DNA of 22,357 nt from RGIG1995 sp045126815 (GTDB taxonomy: Bacteria; Bacillota; Clostridia; Oscillospirales; CAG-272): assembly GCA_045126815.1 (NCBI GenBank), contig JBGVPD010000069.1:1-22357 (forward strand). Direction: 5' to 3'. This document shows positions 6,529 through 13,368 of the stretch, piece after piece (the stretch's first letter is position 1; each line of letters begins with the position of its first letter). A program made the position numbers and the translations under genes. Below the pieces are notes generated by a model that was not told where the DNA came from, did no database searches, and saw only the letters and a list, made by a program, of their open reading frames with translations.

Positions 6529-6600
6529 GAAGCCATTGGCAATGCTGATCCGTCCGGGGAATTGTACCCCGATACCGTTCAGTAGCTGTGTGGCTTTTTT
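6529..6600 (+). ncRNA. array RNA 7 (unit A, copy 2): predicted 72-nt hairpin RNA
   Basis: Promoter: TTGACT (6494-6499), 17 bp, TATATT (6517-6522), nearly identical to that of array RNA 3. Helices: AAGCCA/TGGCTT (6530-6535, 6591-6596), TGCTGATC/GTTCAGTA (6543-6550, 6577-6584, one mismatch and one G-U) and CGGGG/CCCCG (6555-6559, 6567-6571), then T to 6600. Relative to copy 1, a U-A pair became C-G (C6545/G6582) and an A-U pair became G-U (G6544/U6583), while an A-U pair became U-U (6549/6578). This supports selection on the fold, though from only one true compensatory pair. Confidence 0.75.
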
Positions 6601-6670
6601 GCTAATAAAACAGTTACACCTCACCATTGTCTGTATTGACAAAATTGATATCTTGGTATATACTATATTT

Positions 6671-6736
6671 AGAGGCATTGGGCATCCGATTTAAGGCTCT
6701 TAAAAGTGAGTCAAGCGAAGGCGATGCCTCTTTTTT
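6671..6736 (+). ncRNA. array RNA 8 (unit B, copy 2): predicted 66-nt hairpin RNA
   Basis: Promoter: TTGACA (6636-6641), 17 bp, TATACT (6659-6664). AGAGGCAT (6671-6678) pairs perfectly with ATGCCTCT (6724-6731), followed by a T-run to 6736. The helix starts at the predicted first base. Inside, a GGCTC/GAGTC-type hairpin is visible. The promoter is shared with array RNA 4, but the body is different. Confidence 0.75.
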
Positions 6737-6754
6737 GTTTTCTGTAAACCGAAT

Positions 6755-6854
6755 GATATAAAACAAATTCTTCATTTTTTAATACTGTTTTTTGAAGGTA
6801 TCAACGATTGCTCTCAACTTCGCTTCCCTTTGAGTATAGTTAAGCATTTCGTCT
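6755..6854. repeat. 100-bp identical block, copy 2
   Basis: Identical to 6091-6190. Here the minus-strand frame stays open up to an ATG at 7096, but it runs antisense to array RNA 9 and the promoter of array RNA 10. Confidence 0.7.
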
Positions 6855-6916
6855 ATGATGTATCGTAATATATCACTGTTATTGACAAATTGAACAATTT
6901 TTGATATACTATAGGT

Positions 6917-6986
6917 GACACGGCTAAGGAGCTCTCTGGCCTCTGTTAACTCAGACGCGGAAGCTTTATGATCCGTGTCTTTTTTT
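6917..6986 (+). ncRNA. array RNA 9 (unit C, copy 2): predicted 70-nt hairpin RNA
   Basis: Promoter: TTGACA (6882-6887), 17 bp, TATACT (6905-6910), extended TG. GACACGG (6917-6923) pairs perfectly with CCGTGTC (6973-6979), followed by T7. A TCTG/CAGA hairpin and other short pairings are possible inside. The first half of its promoter matches that of array RNA 5, but the transcribed part does not. A minus-strand frame (6779-7096) runs antisense to it; see the rejected items. Confidence 0.75.
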
Positions 6987-7081
6987 CTTCTTTGAGCAAA
7001 CTGAGACTTTACGTCTTCCAAAAAAGAAGTGTTGTTATTTTTGCGCTTGACAACTAAGGCATTTATTAATATAATTGTAGT

Positions 7082-7154
7082 AAAGAGGTGTTCCATTTTC
7101 TCATCGGTCCCTGTCGTAAGCAGGTCAACTTGTGAAATATTGGATGCCTTTTTT
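7082..7154 (+). ncRNA. array RNA 10: predicted 73-nt hairpin RNA
   Basis: Promoter with both hexamers perfect: TTGACA (7047-7052), 17 bp, TATAAT (7070-7075). AGGTG-T-TCCA (7086-7095) pairs with TGGATGCCT (7141-7149) through two G-U pairs and one bulge, then T-residues to 7154. CCTG/CAGG with a 7-base loop forms the apical hairpin. Confidence 0.7.
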
Positions 7155-7431
7155 CTATTGCAACATTATTAAGGTAAAGCCTCCGTGTTTGTCTCTCTAA
7201 AGCATAATGCCCATATAATAAGGCGTATCCCTATCTTTGTGGGAGCAAACTGCAATTCTATGAACATCTCTATCCATAAATAACTTTCTTGGAGTTTTCC
7301 TTATTGAGTTCTTCATAGTAAATATGACAGTTTTGCATAAACTTAACTATTCTTACAATATAATTTTTTCAACAAATGTTGGGGTTTGCATACTAATTTT
7401 CAAGTATATTGTAGTAATTTCGTGATTATTG
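7155..7431. other. AT-rich gap in the RNA array without a recognisable gene
   Basis: I see no complete reading frame with a ribosome site and no promoter plus terminator pair. A TATAAT at 7213-7218 lacks a -35 at the right distance, and a TCCC/GGGA hairpin follows it without a T-run. This may be a decayed array unit. Confidence 0.45.
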
Positions 7432-7466
7432 TTGACATTTTGCTTTTCAACCTATATAATCATATC

Positions 7467-7564
7467 GGAAAAATCACCAGCGGTGTACATGTCCGGAGTA
7501 TCCGGGTTCTCGTCTTCTGAAATTTCAGTTTGGCTTACATGACTACCAGTGATTTTTCTTTTTT
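7467..7564 (+). ncRNA. array RNA 11: predicted 98-nt branched RNA with 10-bp closing stem
   Basis: Promoter with both hexamers perfect: TTGACA (7432-7437), 17 bp, TATAAT (7455-7460). GAAAAATCAC (7468-7477) pairs perfectly with GTGATTTTTC (7549-7558), followed by a T-run. Inside, CATGT and ACATG segments can pair to enclose two hairpins, CCGGA/TCCGG and a CTGAAA/TTTCAG inverted repeat, so a branched fold is likely. It is the last unit and converges on rpsI. Confidence 0.75.
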
Positions 7565-7605
7565 ATTGGATATTTTTTCTTAAAATTCTCAACACAGCAA
7601 AAAAA

Positions 7606-7631
7606 ACCTCGAAAACAAATGTTTTCGAGGT
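7606..7631. terminator. terminator after rpsI
   Basis: A perfect 11-bp stem (7606-7616 with 7621-7631) and a 4-base loop, with a T-run on either strand. It ends the rplM-rpsI transcript and would stop read-through from the RNA array in the other direction. Confidence 0.9.
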
Positions 7632-7657
7632 TTTTGATAATTGCCATAAGGCACAAA

Positions 7658-8065
7658 TTATCTCTTTGAGAACTGGCTTGCACGACGAGCAGCTTTGAGA
7701 CCGTATTTCTTTCTTTCCTTCATACGTGAGTCACGTGTGAGGAATCCTGCCTTCTTGAGAGCTGCCTTGTTTGCTTCGTCAGCCTGAAGAAGCGCTCTGG
7801 AAAGGCCGTGACGGATTGCGCCTGCCTGTCCTGAGAAACCACCGCCGCGTACGTTACAGATAATGTCGAACTTGCCTACTGTATCTGTTACGCCAAAAGG
7901 CTGGTTAACGATAAGCTTGAGTGTTTCAAGACCAAAATATTCGTCGATTGAACGACCGTTTATTGTTATAACGCCTGTGCCGGGTACTATTCTTACTCTA
8001 GCAACAGAACTCTTTCTTCTACCTGTGCCGTAGAAATAAGGTTTTGCACTTGTATACATCGTCAT
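7658..8065 (-). CDS. rpsI: small-subunit ribosomal protein uS9
   Basis: 135 aa. S9 family marks are the N-terminal YGTGRRKSSVARV stretch, NGRSIDEYF near residue 36, the RGGGFSGQAGAIRHGLSRAL core, and the basic tail ending in SKR that reaches the decoding-site tRNA. AAGGAAG lies five bases before the ATG at 8065. A second in-frame ATG at 8059 is spaced too far. rplM is 18 bp upstream, the usual rplM-rpsI operon. Confidence 0.98.
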   Translation of the reverse strand: MTMYTSAKPYFYGTGRRKSSVARVRIVPGTGVITINGRSIDEYFGLETLKLIVNQPFGVTDTVGKFDIICNVRGGGFSGQAGAIRHGLSRALLQADEANKAALKKAGFLTRDSRMKERKKYGLKAARRASQFSKR

Positions 8066-8083
8066 TTACTTCCTTTCCTAAAA

Positions 8084-8512
8084 TTAGCCTTCGTATGCTA
8101 CAGGCTGCTGAGCTTCGTGATTGTGCTTGTCACCTGCATATACCTTAAGACGTGTGATAGCTTTGTCGCCGATTGAGTTGTGAGGAAGCATTCCTTTAAC
8201 TGCAAGTGTCATTGCCATTTCAGGCTTTGTTGACATCAAGTGACGGTAGCTTACTTCTTTCAATCCGCCAACATATCCGGAGTGATGACGGTAGAACTTC
8301 TGATCAAGTTTCTTACCTGTGAGAATTGCTTTGTCTGCATTGATAATGATAACAAACTCGCCGCAATCAACGTGAGGTGTGAATTCGGGTCTGTGTTTGC
8401 CTCTTAAAATTGTAGCAGCAGTAACTGCTGTCTTGCCCAAGGGCTTACCAGCCGCGTCAATGATATACCATTTGCGCTCAACTGTTTCTTTCTTTGCCAT
8501 AAAAGTGGACAT
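8084..8512 (-). CDS. rplM: large-subunit ribosomal protein uL13
   Basis: 142 aa from the ATG at 8512, exactly a usual L13 length. The N-terminus has ERKWYIIDAAGKPLG, followed by the RGKHRPEFTPHVDCGEFV segment and the C-terminal RLKVYAGDKHNHEAQQP. The frame is also open from a TTG at 8527, but GGAGG lies inside that extension, eight bases before the ATG, so 8512 is the start. It is first in the rplM-rpsI operon. Confidence 0.97.
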   Translation of the reverse strand: MSTFMAKKETVERKWYIIDAAGKPLGKTAVTAATILRGKHRPEFTPHVDCGEFVIIINADKAILTGKKLDQKFYRHHSGYVGGLKEVSYRHLMSTKPEMAMTLAVKGMLPHNSIGDKAITRLKVYAGDKHNHEAQQPVAYEG

Positions 8513-8579
8513 TGAGTTTTCCTCCAAATGTATTATAAATTTTTATTTTTTTGCCTATTCTGTCATTTACGACCATGCC

Positions 8580-8608
8580 ATTATAGCATAGCAAATATAC
8601 CTTGTCAA
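8580..8608 (-). promoter_or_regulatory. sigma-A promoter for rplM-rpsI
   Basis: On the minus strand both hexamers are perfect: TTGACA (8603-8608), 17 bp, TATAAT (8580-8585). The leader to the ATG is about 60 nt. I could not recognise the known L13 leader fold in it. Confidence 0.85.
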
Positions 8609-8739
8609 TACTTTTTCAATAATTTTTTTGAAGTTTTTTAATTTAGATATTTACTTGCTCCCGTTTTCTCGTTTTTTCTCGTTTTTTTACCCACTTTCCG
8701 TTATTGCGTTGCACATATTTTTTCAAAAATTATTTTTCA

Positions 8740-8759
8740 TTTCATTATATATAATGAAA
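8740..8759. repeat. 20-bp perfect palindrome just upstream of the valS promoter
   Basis: The sequence reads the same on both strands over 20 bases, centred on an alternating TA stretch, and ends five bases before the -35 hexamer at 8765. It could be an operator, an AT-rich UP-type element or the end of a terminator. Nothing in the window identifies a binding protein. Confidence 0.6.
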
Positions 8760-8764
8760 AAAGA

Positions 8765-8793
8765 TTGACAAAATAAGCTTTGGGTGTTATAAT
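8765..8793 (+). promoter_or_regulatory. sigma-A promoter for the valS T-box transcript
   Basis: TTGACA (8765-8770), 17 bp, TATAAT (8788-8793), both perfect. The start is expected near 8800. Confidence 0.85.
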
Positions 8794-8799
8794 CAAGTG

Positions 8800-9075
8800 G
8801 TATTTTGAATATACAAAACTATGAAGCGGATTAAGAGATTTTTGTCACTTCACAGAGAGCGTTTATCCTTGCTGAAAGAACGTATTTGACTCTATCTTGT
8901 GTCACCGCCGAGTTCGGAACGAAAGTTTTTAAAAAAATTAGTAGCAGCCGACGGGTTTATGCAACGTTATATGCATTGGGAGTGTGTATCTATAATTTTC
9001 TATTTTGATACAAATTCAGGTGGTACCGCGTATCCTTTTTACGTCCTGTGTTTTTTTGCACGGGATTTTTTTATT
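8800..9075 (+). promoter_or_regulatory. T-box riboswitch (valine) with terminator
   Basis: This leader senses uncharged tRNA-Val and lets valS be transcribed when valine charging is low. Visible parts: a stem I with the AGAGAG element near 8857 and the distal TGCTGAAAG-type loop near 8870; a specifier GTC (8901-8903) followed by ACC, as in most T-boxes; and the T-box core GGTGGTACCGCG (9019-9030), whose UGGU can pair with the tRNA ACCA end. The terminator is GTCCTGTG/CACGGGAT (9043-9050, 9059-9066) with a T-run to 9072. The GTC (Val) specifier agrees with the downstream gene. The specifier call rests on position and context, not on a computed fold. Confidence 0.92.
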
Positions 9076-9116
9076 TCGTTTATTAATAACATTCACATAT
9101 ATGATGGAGGTAATTC

Positions 9117-11753
9117 ATGAAAAAAGAAATTGCTAAAACATACGATCCCTCAGAAATCGAAAACCGACTTTACAAATTCTGGGATGAATCGGGATTTTTC
9201 AAACCCGACGAAGATAAGTCAAAGAAACCCTTCTCAATAGTTATTCCCCCTCCGAACGTTACAGGACAACTTCACATGGGACATGCTCTTGATGAAACTC
9301 TTCAAGACATCCTCGTTCGTTACAAAAGAATGCAGGGATTTTCTACCCTTTGGGTTCCCGGCACCGACCATGCTGGTATTGCTACTCAGATAAAAGTTGA
9401 AGAAAACCTCAGAGTAAACGAAGGTCTTACAAGATACGATCTCGGCCGCGAAGAGTTTTTAAAACGCGTTTGGGATTGGAAAAACCAATACGGAAACAGA
9501 ATTATCAGCCAGTTAAAGAAACTCGGTGCATCATGCGACTGGAGCCGTGAACGTTTCACTATGGACGAAGGATGTTCAAAGGCTGTAAGAGAAGTTTTTG
9601 TTAACCTTTACGACAAAGGCTTAATTTACAGAGGTCACAGAATAATCAACTGGTGTCCTCACTGCTTGACTGCCCTTTCGGATGCTGAAGTTGAATACAA
9701 AGATCAGCCCGGAAACTTCTGGCACATTAAGTACCCCATTAAAGGTGAAGACGGTTACGTCGAAATTGCAACGACACGTCCCGAAACTATGTTTGGTGAT
9801 ACAGCCGTTGCCGTTAACCCTAACGATGAAAACACAAAGCACCTTATCGGTAAAACGTTAATTCTCCCCATTGTTGGCAGAGAGATTCCCGTTATCGCCG
9901 ATGACTACGTTGAGATAGGTTTCGGTACAGGTTGCGTTAAAATAACCCCTGCACACGACCCCAACGACTTCCTTGTAGGTCAGAGACACAACCTTGAACA
10001 AATTAAGGTTATGAACGACGATGCTACCATGAACGCCAATGCAGGTAAATATGAAGGTATGGACAGATACGAATGCAGAAAAGCATTAGTTGCCGACCTT
10101 GAAAAAGAAGGCTTCCTCGTTAAGACTGTACCTCACGACCACAACGTTGGTGTATGTTACCGTTGCGGTACAACAGTTGAACCCCTTACATCAGATCAGT
10201 GGTTCGTAAAAATGAAACCTCTTGCAGAACCTGCAATTGAAGCTGTTGACAACGGTTCGATTAAATTTATTCCCGAAAGATTTTCTAAAAACTACTATAA
10301 CTGGATGAACAACATCCTTGACTGGTGTATAAGCCGTCAGCTTTGGTGGGGACACAGAATTCCTGCATTCTACTGCGATGCTTGCGGCGAAATGACAGTA
10401 TCAAAAGAAGATATTACCGTTTGTCCCAAGTGCGGCGCTCCCGTACATCAGGACGAAGACGTTCTCGATACTTGGTTCTCATCAGCACTCTGGCCCTTCT
10501 CTGTTATGGGTTGGCCCGGAAACACCGAAGACCTCAAGAGATACTATCCCACAAACGTACTTGTAACAGGTTACGATATAATCACTTTCTGGGTATCAAG
10601 AATGATATTCTCAGGACTTGAGCACATGAATGAAAAACCCTTCTCTACCGTATTTATTCACGGTCTTGTTAGGGATGCTCAGGGCAGAAAGATGTCAAAA
10701 TCGTTGGGTAACGGTATTGACCCGCTTGAAGTTATTGAAAAATACGGCGCTGACGCTTTGAGATATGCTTTGGCAACAGGAAACTCGCCCGGTAACGATA
10801 TGCGTTTCTCCGATGAAAAGATCGAAGCTGCAAGAAACTTCAACAACAAGATATGGAACGCGTCAAGATTCGTTCTTATGAATCTTGATATCGAAAACGT
10901 TGAGCTCCCTGCAGAAGCTGACCTTGAAATAGAAGATAAATGGATCCTTTCACTCTACAATAAAACTGTTAAAGAAGTTTGCGCAAACCTTGACAACTTT
11001 GAACTCGGTATTGCTTTAGCTAAACTTTACGACTTTATTTGGGATATCTTCTGTGACTGGTATATTGAGCTTCTTAAGCCCAGATTTGCTGATAGGGGCA
11101 CAAAAACCAACATTGTTGCTCAAAACGTAATTACCTACGTATTGTCCAACACCTTAAAACTTCTCCATCCCTTTATGCCTTTCATAACTGAAGAAATCTG
11201 GCAGACACTTCCCCACGTTGGCGAAAGCATAATGGTAAGCGATTATCCTTCATACAAAGAAGAGCTTAATTTCGAAAAAGAAGAAGTTATTATGGACCGT
11301 CTTATTGCCGCTATTCGCGCTATAAGAAACCGCAGAAACGAAATGAACGTTCCTCCATCAAAGAAGGCTGCATTGTTTATTTCATCTACCTATGCAGACA
11401 CATACAACGAAAAAACAGAAGCTTTCTTTATAAAACTTGCATCTGCTTCACAGATCAGCTATGTTGAAACATACGAGGACGAAAACGCAGTACAGATCAT
11501 CACAGATTCTGCAAAGATCTTCATTCCTATGGGTGATCTTATTGATTTCGCAAAAGAAAAAGAGCGTCTCGAAAAAGAAAAAGCAAAACAGCTTTCTGAA
11601 ATTGAAAGAATCGAAAAGAAACTTTCAAACGAAGGATTTGTCAGCAAAGCTCCTCAGGCTGTTATTGACGGCGAAAAAGAGAAACTTGCAAAATACAAAG
11701 AAGTTTTGCTCGGTATCGAAAATGCCCTTCAGAAACTTTCTTCTATGAATTGA
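9117..11753 (+). CDS. valS: valyl-tRNA synthetase
   Basis: 878 aa, the normal ValRS length, a class Ia enzyme that attaches valine to tRNA-Val in the cytoplasm. The HIGH motif is HMGH (53-56) after PPPNVTGQL, and KMSKS is at 525-529. Between them lies the CP1 editing domain with TTRPETMFGDTAVAV, which removes mischarged threonine. The anticodon-binding helices follow, and the last 65 residues form the charged ValRS coiled coil. GGAGG (9106-9110) lies six bases before the ATG. Expression is controlled by the T-box leader just upstream. Confidence 0.98.
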   Translation: MKKEIAKTYDPSEIENRLYKFWDESGFFKPDEDKSKKPFSIVIPPPNVTGQLHMGHALDETLQDILVRYKRMQGFSTLWVPGTDHAGIATQIKVEENLRVNEGLTRYDLGREEFLKRVWDWKNQYGNRIISQLKKLGASCDWSRERFTMDEGCSKAVREVFVNLYDKGLIYRGHRIINWCPHCLTALSDAEVEYKDQPGNFWHIKYPIKGEDGYVEIATTRPETMFGDTAVAVNPNDENTKHLIGKTLILPIVGREIPVIADDYVEIGFGTGCVKITPAHDPNDFLVGQRHNLEQIKVMNDDATMNANAGKYEGMDRYECRKALVADLEKEGFLVKTVPHDHNVGVCYRCGTTVEPLTSDQWFVKMKPLAEPAIEAVDNGSIKFIPERFSKNYYNWMNNILDWCISRQLWWGHRIPAFYCDACGEMTVSKEDITVCPKCGAPVHQDEDVLDTWFSSALWPFSVMGWPGNTEDLKRYYPTNVLVTGYDIITFWVSRMIFSGLEHMNEKPFSTVFIHGLVRDAQGRKMSKSLGNGIDPLEVIEKYGADALRYALATGNSPGNDMRFSDEKIEAARNFNNKIWNASRFVLMNLDIENVELPAEADLEIEDKWILSLYNKTVKEVCANLDNFELGIALAKLYDFIWDIFCDWYIELLKPRFADRGTKTNIVAQNVITYVLSNTLKLLHPFMPFITEEIWQTLPHVGESIMVSDYPSYKEELNFEKEEVIMDRLIAAIRAIRNRRNEMNVPPSKKAALFISSTYADTYNEKTEAFFIKLASASQISYVETYEDENAVQIITDSAKIFIPMGDLIDFAKEKERLEKEKAKQLSEIERIEKKLSNEGFVSKAPQAVIDGEKEKLAKYKEVLLGIENALQKLSSMN

Positions 11754-11796
11754 TCAAAATTTAATTATAATTTATATTGTGACACGATTCGCAAAC

Positions 11797-11837
11797 AAAA
11801 TGCTGTATCCTATTTTTGATGGATACAGCATTTTTTT
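11797..11837 (+). terminator. intrinsic terminator after valS, also lying in the spoIIA leader
   Basis: A perfect 14-bp stem (11797-11810 with 11821-11834), a 10-base loop and a T7 run. It ends only ten bases before the spoIIAA ribosome site, so there is no room for a complete promoter between it and spoIIAA. Confidence 0.9.
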
Positions 11838-11858
11838 GTTTCAAAAAGGAGGATCATA

Positions 11859-12182
11859 ATGAACACTGAAATAGTCTATTCCAATGACGTATTATACGTC
11901 AAATTAACCGGTGATATCGACCACCATTCAGCAAAATTCATCAGAGAGGATATTGATAGATCACTTTATAAGTATCAACCGCCGACAGTAATTATGGATC
12001 TGTCTAATGTTGATTTTATGGACAGTTCGGGACTCGGACTTATTCTCGGAAGATATACCAAAGTTAATATGTTGGGCGGTATTCTAAAAGTAGCAAACCC
12101 TAATCCAAGAATTGAGGAAATATTGCTTATGGCAGGTACGGACAAGCTTATTCCCATTGAAAAAGGAGTTAAATTTATATGA
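11859..12182 (+). CDS. spoIIAA: anti-sigma-F factor antagonist SpoIIAA
   Basis: 107 aa, a single STAS domain. In the forespore the dephosphorylated form binds SpoIIAB and frees sigma F. The phosphorylation loop MDSSGLG (54-60) is intact, with Ser57 the expected target of the SpoIIAB kinase and of the SpoIIE phosphatase. AGGAGG lies six bases before the ATG. The stop overlaps the spoIIAB start by four bases (ATGA), and the three-gene order spoIIAA-spoIIAB-sigF is the conserved sporulation operon. I see no clear sigma-H promoter upstream. The hairpin 22 bases before the start is discussed separately. Confidence 0.95.
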   Translation: MNTEIVYSNDVLYVKLTGDIDHHSAKFIREDIDRSLYKYQPPTVIMDLSNVDFMDSSGLGLILGRYTKVNMLGGILKVANPNPRIEEILLMAGTDKLIPIEKGVKFI

Positions 12183-12634
12183 AAAATAGTAAAGATTTAA
12201 TAAACGAATTTAAAATGCAAATTCCCTCCTCCTCTGTTAACGAGGGATTTGCAAGACGAGTCTTTTCGGACTTTATAAGTATGTACGATCCTACTCTCAA
12301 CGAAATAGCAGATATAAGGACGGCCGTATCCGAAGCTGTCACCAACTGTATTGTTCACGCCTACAAAGAAAAAGGCGGAACAATCTACATAAGCGGCAAA
12401 TACTTTTCCGACAGAACACTCGAAATAAAAATAAAAGACAAAGGCTGCGGAATAGAAAACATAGACAAAGCTAAAGAACCGCTTTATACAACCGATACGT
12501 CGGGTGAAAGAGGAGGAATGGGGTTCGCTATCATGAGTTCTTTTACGGATAAACTTAAAGTATCATCAAAGTTAGGAAAAGGCACCACCGTTACCATGAT
12601 AAAACACCTCAACAAAAATGCAGAAAACAGATAA
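12179..12634 (+). CDS. spoIIAB: anti-sigma-F factor and serine kinase SpoIIAB
   Basis: 151 aa, a GHKL-type ATPase. It holds sigma F inactive and phosphorylates SpoIIAA. The N-box is SEAVTN (51-56, with E52 the likely catalytic base and N56 the Mg ligand), the G1 box is DKGCG (87-91) and the G2 box is GERGGMG (109-115). The start overlaps the spoIIAA stop, and the end overlaps sigF by 17 bases. All key residues are present, so it should be functional. Confidence 0.96.
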   Translation: MKNSKDLINEFKMQIPSSSVNEGFARRVFSDFISMYDPTLNEIADIRTAVSEAVTNCIVHAYKEKGGTIYISGKYFSDRTLEIKIKDKGCGIENIDKAKEPLYTTDTSGERGGMGFAIMSSFTDKLKVSSKLGKGTTVTMIKHLNKNAENR

Positions 12635-13331
12635 TGCTATACTTATAACCAAAGCGCAAGAAGGAGACAGAATTGCTCTTGAAACCATTATAAGTAAAAA
12701 TATGGGACTTGTTAAAAAAATCGTTTTAAGATTTAAAGACAGAAACTGCGAATACGATGACCTCGTTCAAATTGGGACGATAGGCATGATAAAAGCCGTA
12801 AAAAGCTTTGATTTTTCGTATAACACCGTTTTCTCCACCTACGCCGTCCCACTTATAATAGGTGAAATACGCAGACATCTAAGGGACGACGGATTAATCA
12901 AAGTCAGTAGGTCTATTAAGAAAAACGGTATTGATATTTTAAGAAAAAAAGAAGAGTTTGAAAAACAAAACTTCCGTGAACCCACAATTTCCGAACTATC
13001 GGAATTATGTTCTCTTTCTAACGAGGATATTCTGAACGCTCTTGAAGCTATAACACCGGTACGTTCCCTTCAAGAACCGCTTAACGACGACGAGACCTCG
13101 ACTCTTGCCAGTATCCTAAGTGACGACGATTCGGAAATTGACAAATTAACGGAAAAATTGGCACTTAAAGAGGCATTAAAAAAACTCCCCGAAGAACAAA
13201 GACAAATTATCATCTTACGATACTTCAAGGATATGTCGCAACAGCAAACGGGTGATATTTTGGGTTTAACTCAAGTTAAGGTTTCAAGAGAAGAAAAAAG
13301 AATAATAAATTATTTAAGAAAGGCTTTATAA
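12618..13331 (+). CDS. sigF: RNA polymerase sigma-F factor (forespore-specific)
   Basis: 237 aa, a sigma-70 family factor of the sporulation subgroup. Region 2 (about 25-92) contains YDDLVQIGTIGMIKAVKSFD and the -10 recognition part STYAVPLIIGEIRR. Region 3 follows, and region 4 (about 180-235) has the helix-turn-helix around QTGDILGLTQVKVSREE. Position after spoIIAB makes it sigma F rather than sigma G. No Shine-Dalgarno sequence is evident before the ATG, which lies inside the spoIIAB end, so translation probably depends on coupling. No terminator hairpin follows before the SRP RNA promoter. Confidence 0.95.
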   Translation: MQKTDNAILITKAQEGDRIALETIISKNMGLVKKIVLRFKDRNCEYDDLVQIGTIGMIKAVKSFDFSYNTVFSTYAVPLIIGEIRRHLRDDGLIKVSRSIKKNGIDILRKKEEFEKQNFREPTISELSELCSLSNEDILNALEAITPVRSLQEPLNDDETSTLASILSDDDSEIDKLTEKLALKEALKKLPEEQRQIIILRYFKDMSQQQTGDILGLTQVKVSREEKRIINYLRKAL

Positions 13332-13368
13332 TTTAGTTAAATAAGTTAAAATTAAATACGATAATCTA

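Larger units (their letters stand above)
6494..6910 (+). repeat. A-B-C segment, copy 2
   Basis: Second copy of the segment at 5826-6247. About 50 bp leading into the B promoter (6608-6657) equal 5939-5988, then identity stops at the -10 hexamer of B and a different RNA follows. Confidence 0.85.

Noticed and set aside
6315..6678. Minus-strand frames at 6315-6512 and 6424-6678
   Set aside because: They overlap each other and lie antisense to RNA units. Neither has a convincing ribosome site or a domain.
5826..6694. Two plus-strand frames (5826-6083 and 6494-6694) whose translations resemble each other
   Set aside because: They begin at TTG bases that are the -35 hexamers of the A promoters and have no ribosome site. 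They run through predicted terminators, and their frames part after a one-base difference. The similarity comes from the duplicated RNA genes, and changes keep base pairing rather than codons.
6779..7096. 105-codon minus-strand frame
   Set aside because: The C-terminal part looks protein-like, but the frame is antisense to array RNA 9 and to the promoter of array RNA 10, has only a weak distant ribosome site, and its duplicate copy is broken. I kept it as an observation on the 100-bp block, not as a gene.
5488..7564. CRISPR array
   Set aside because: There are no short direct repeats at regular spacing. The repeated parts are promoters and long segments, and no cas gene is present.
8513..8580. 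Autoregulatory L13 leader before rplM
   Set aside because: The roughly 60-nt leader is AT-rich and I could not draw the known leader hairpin in it.
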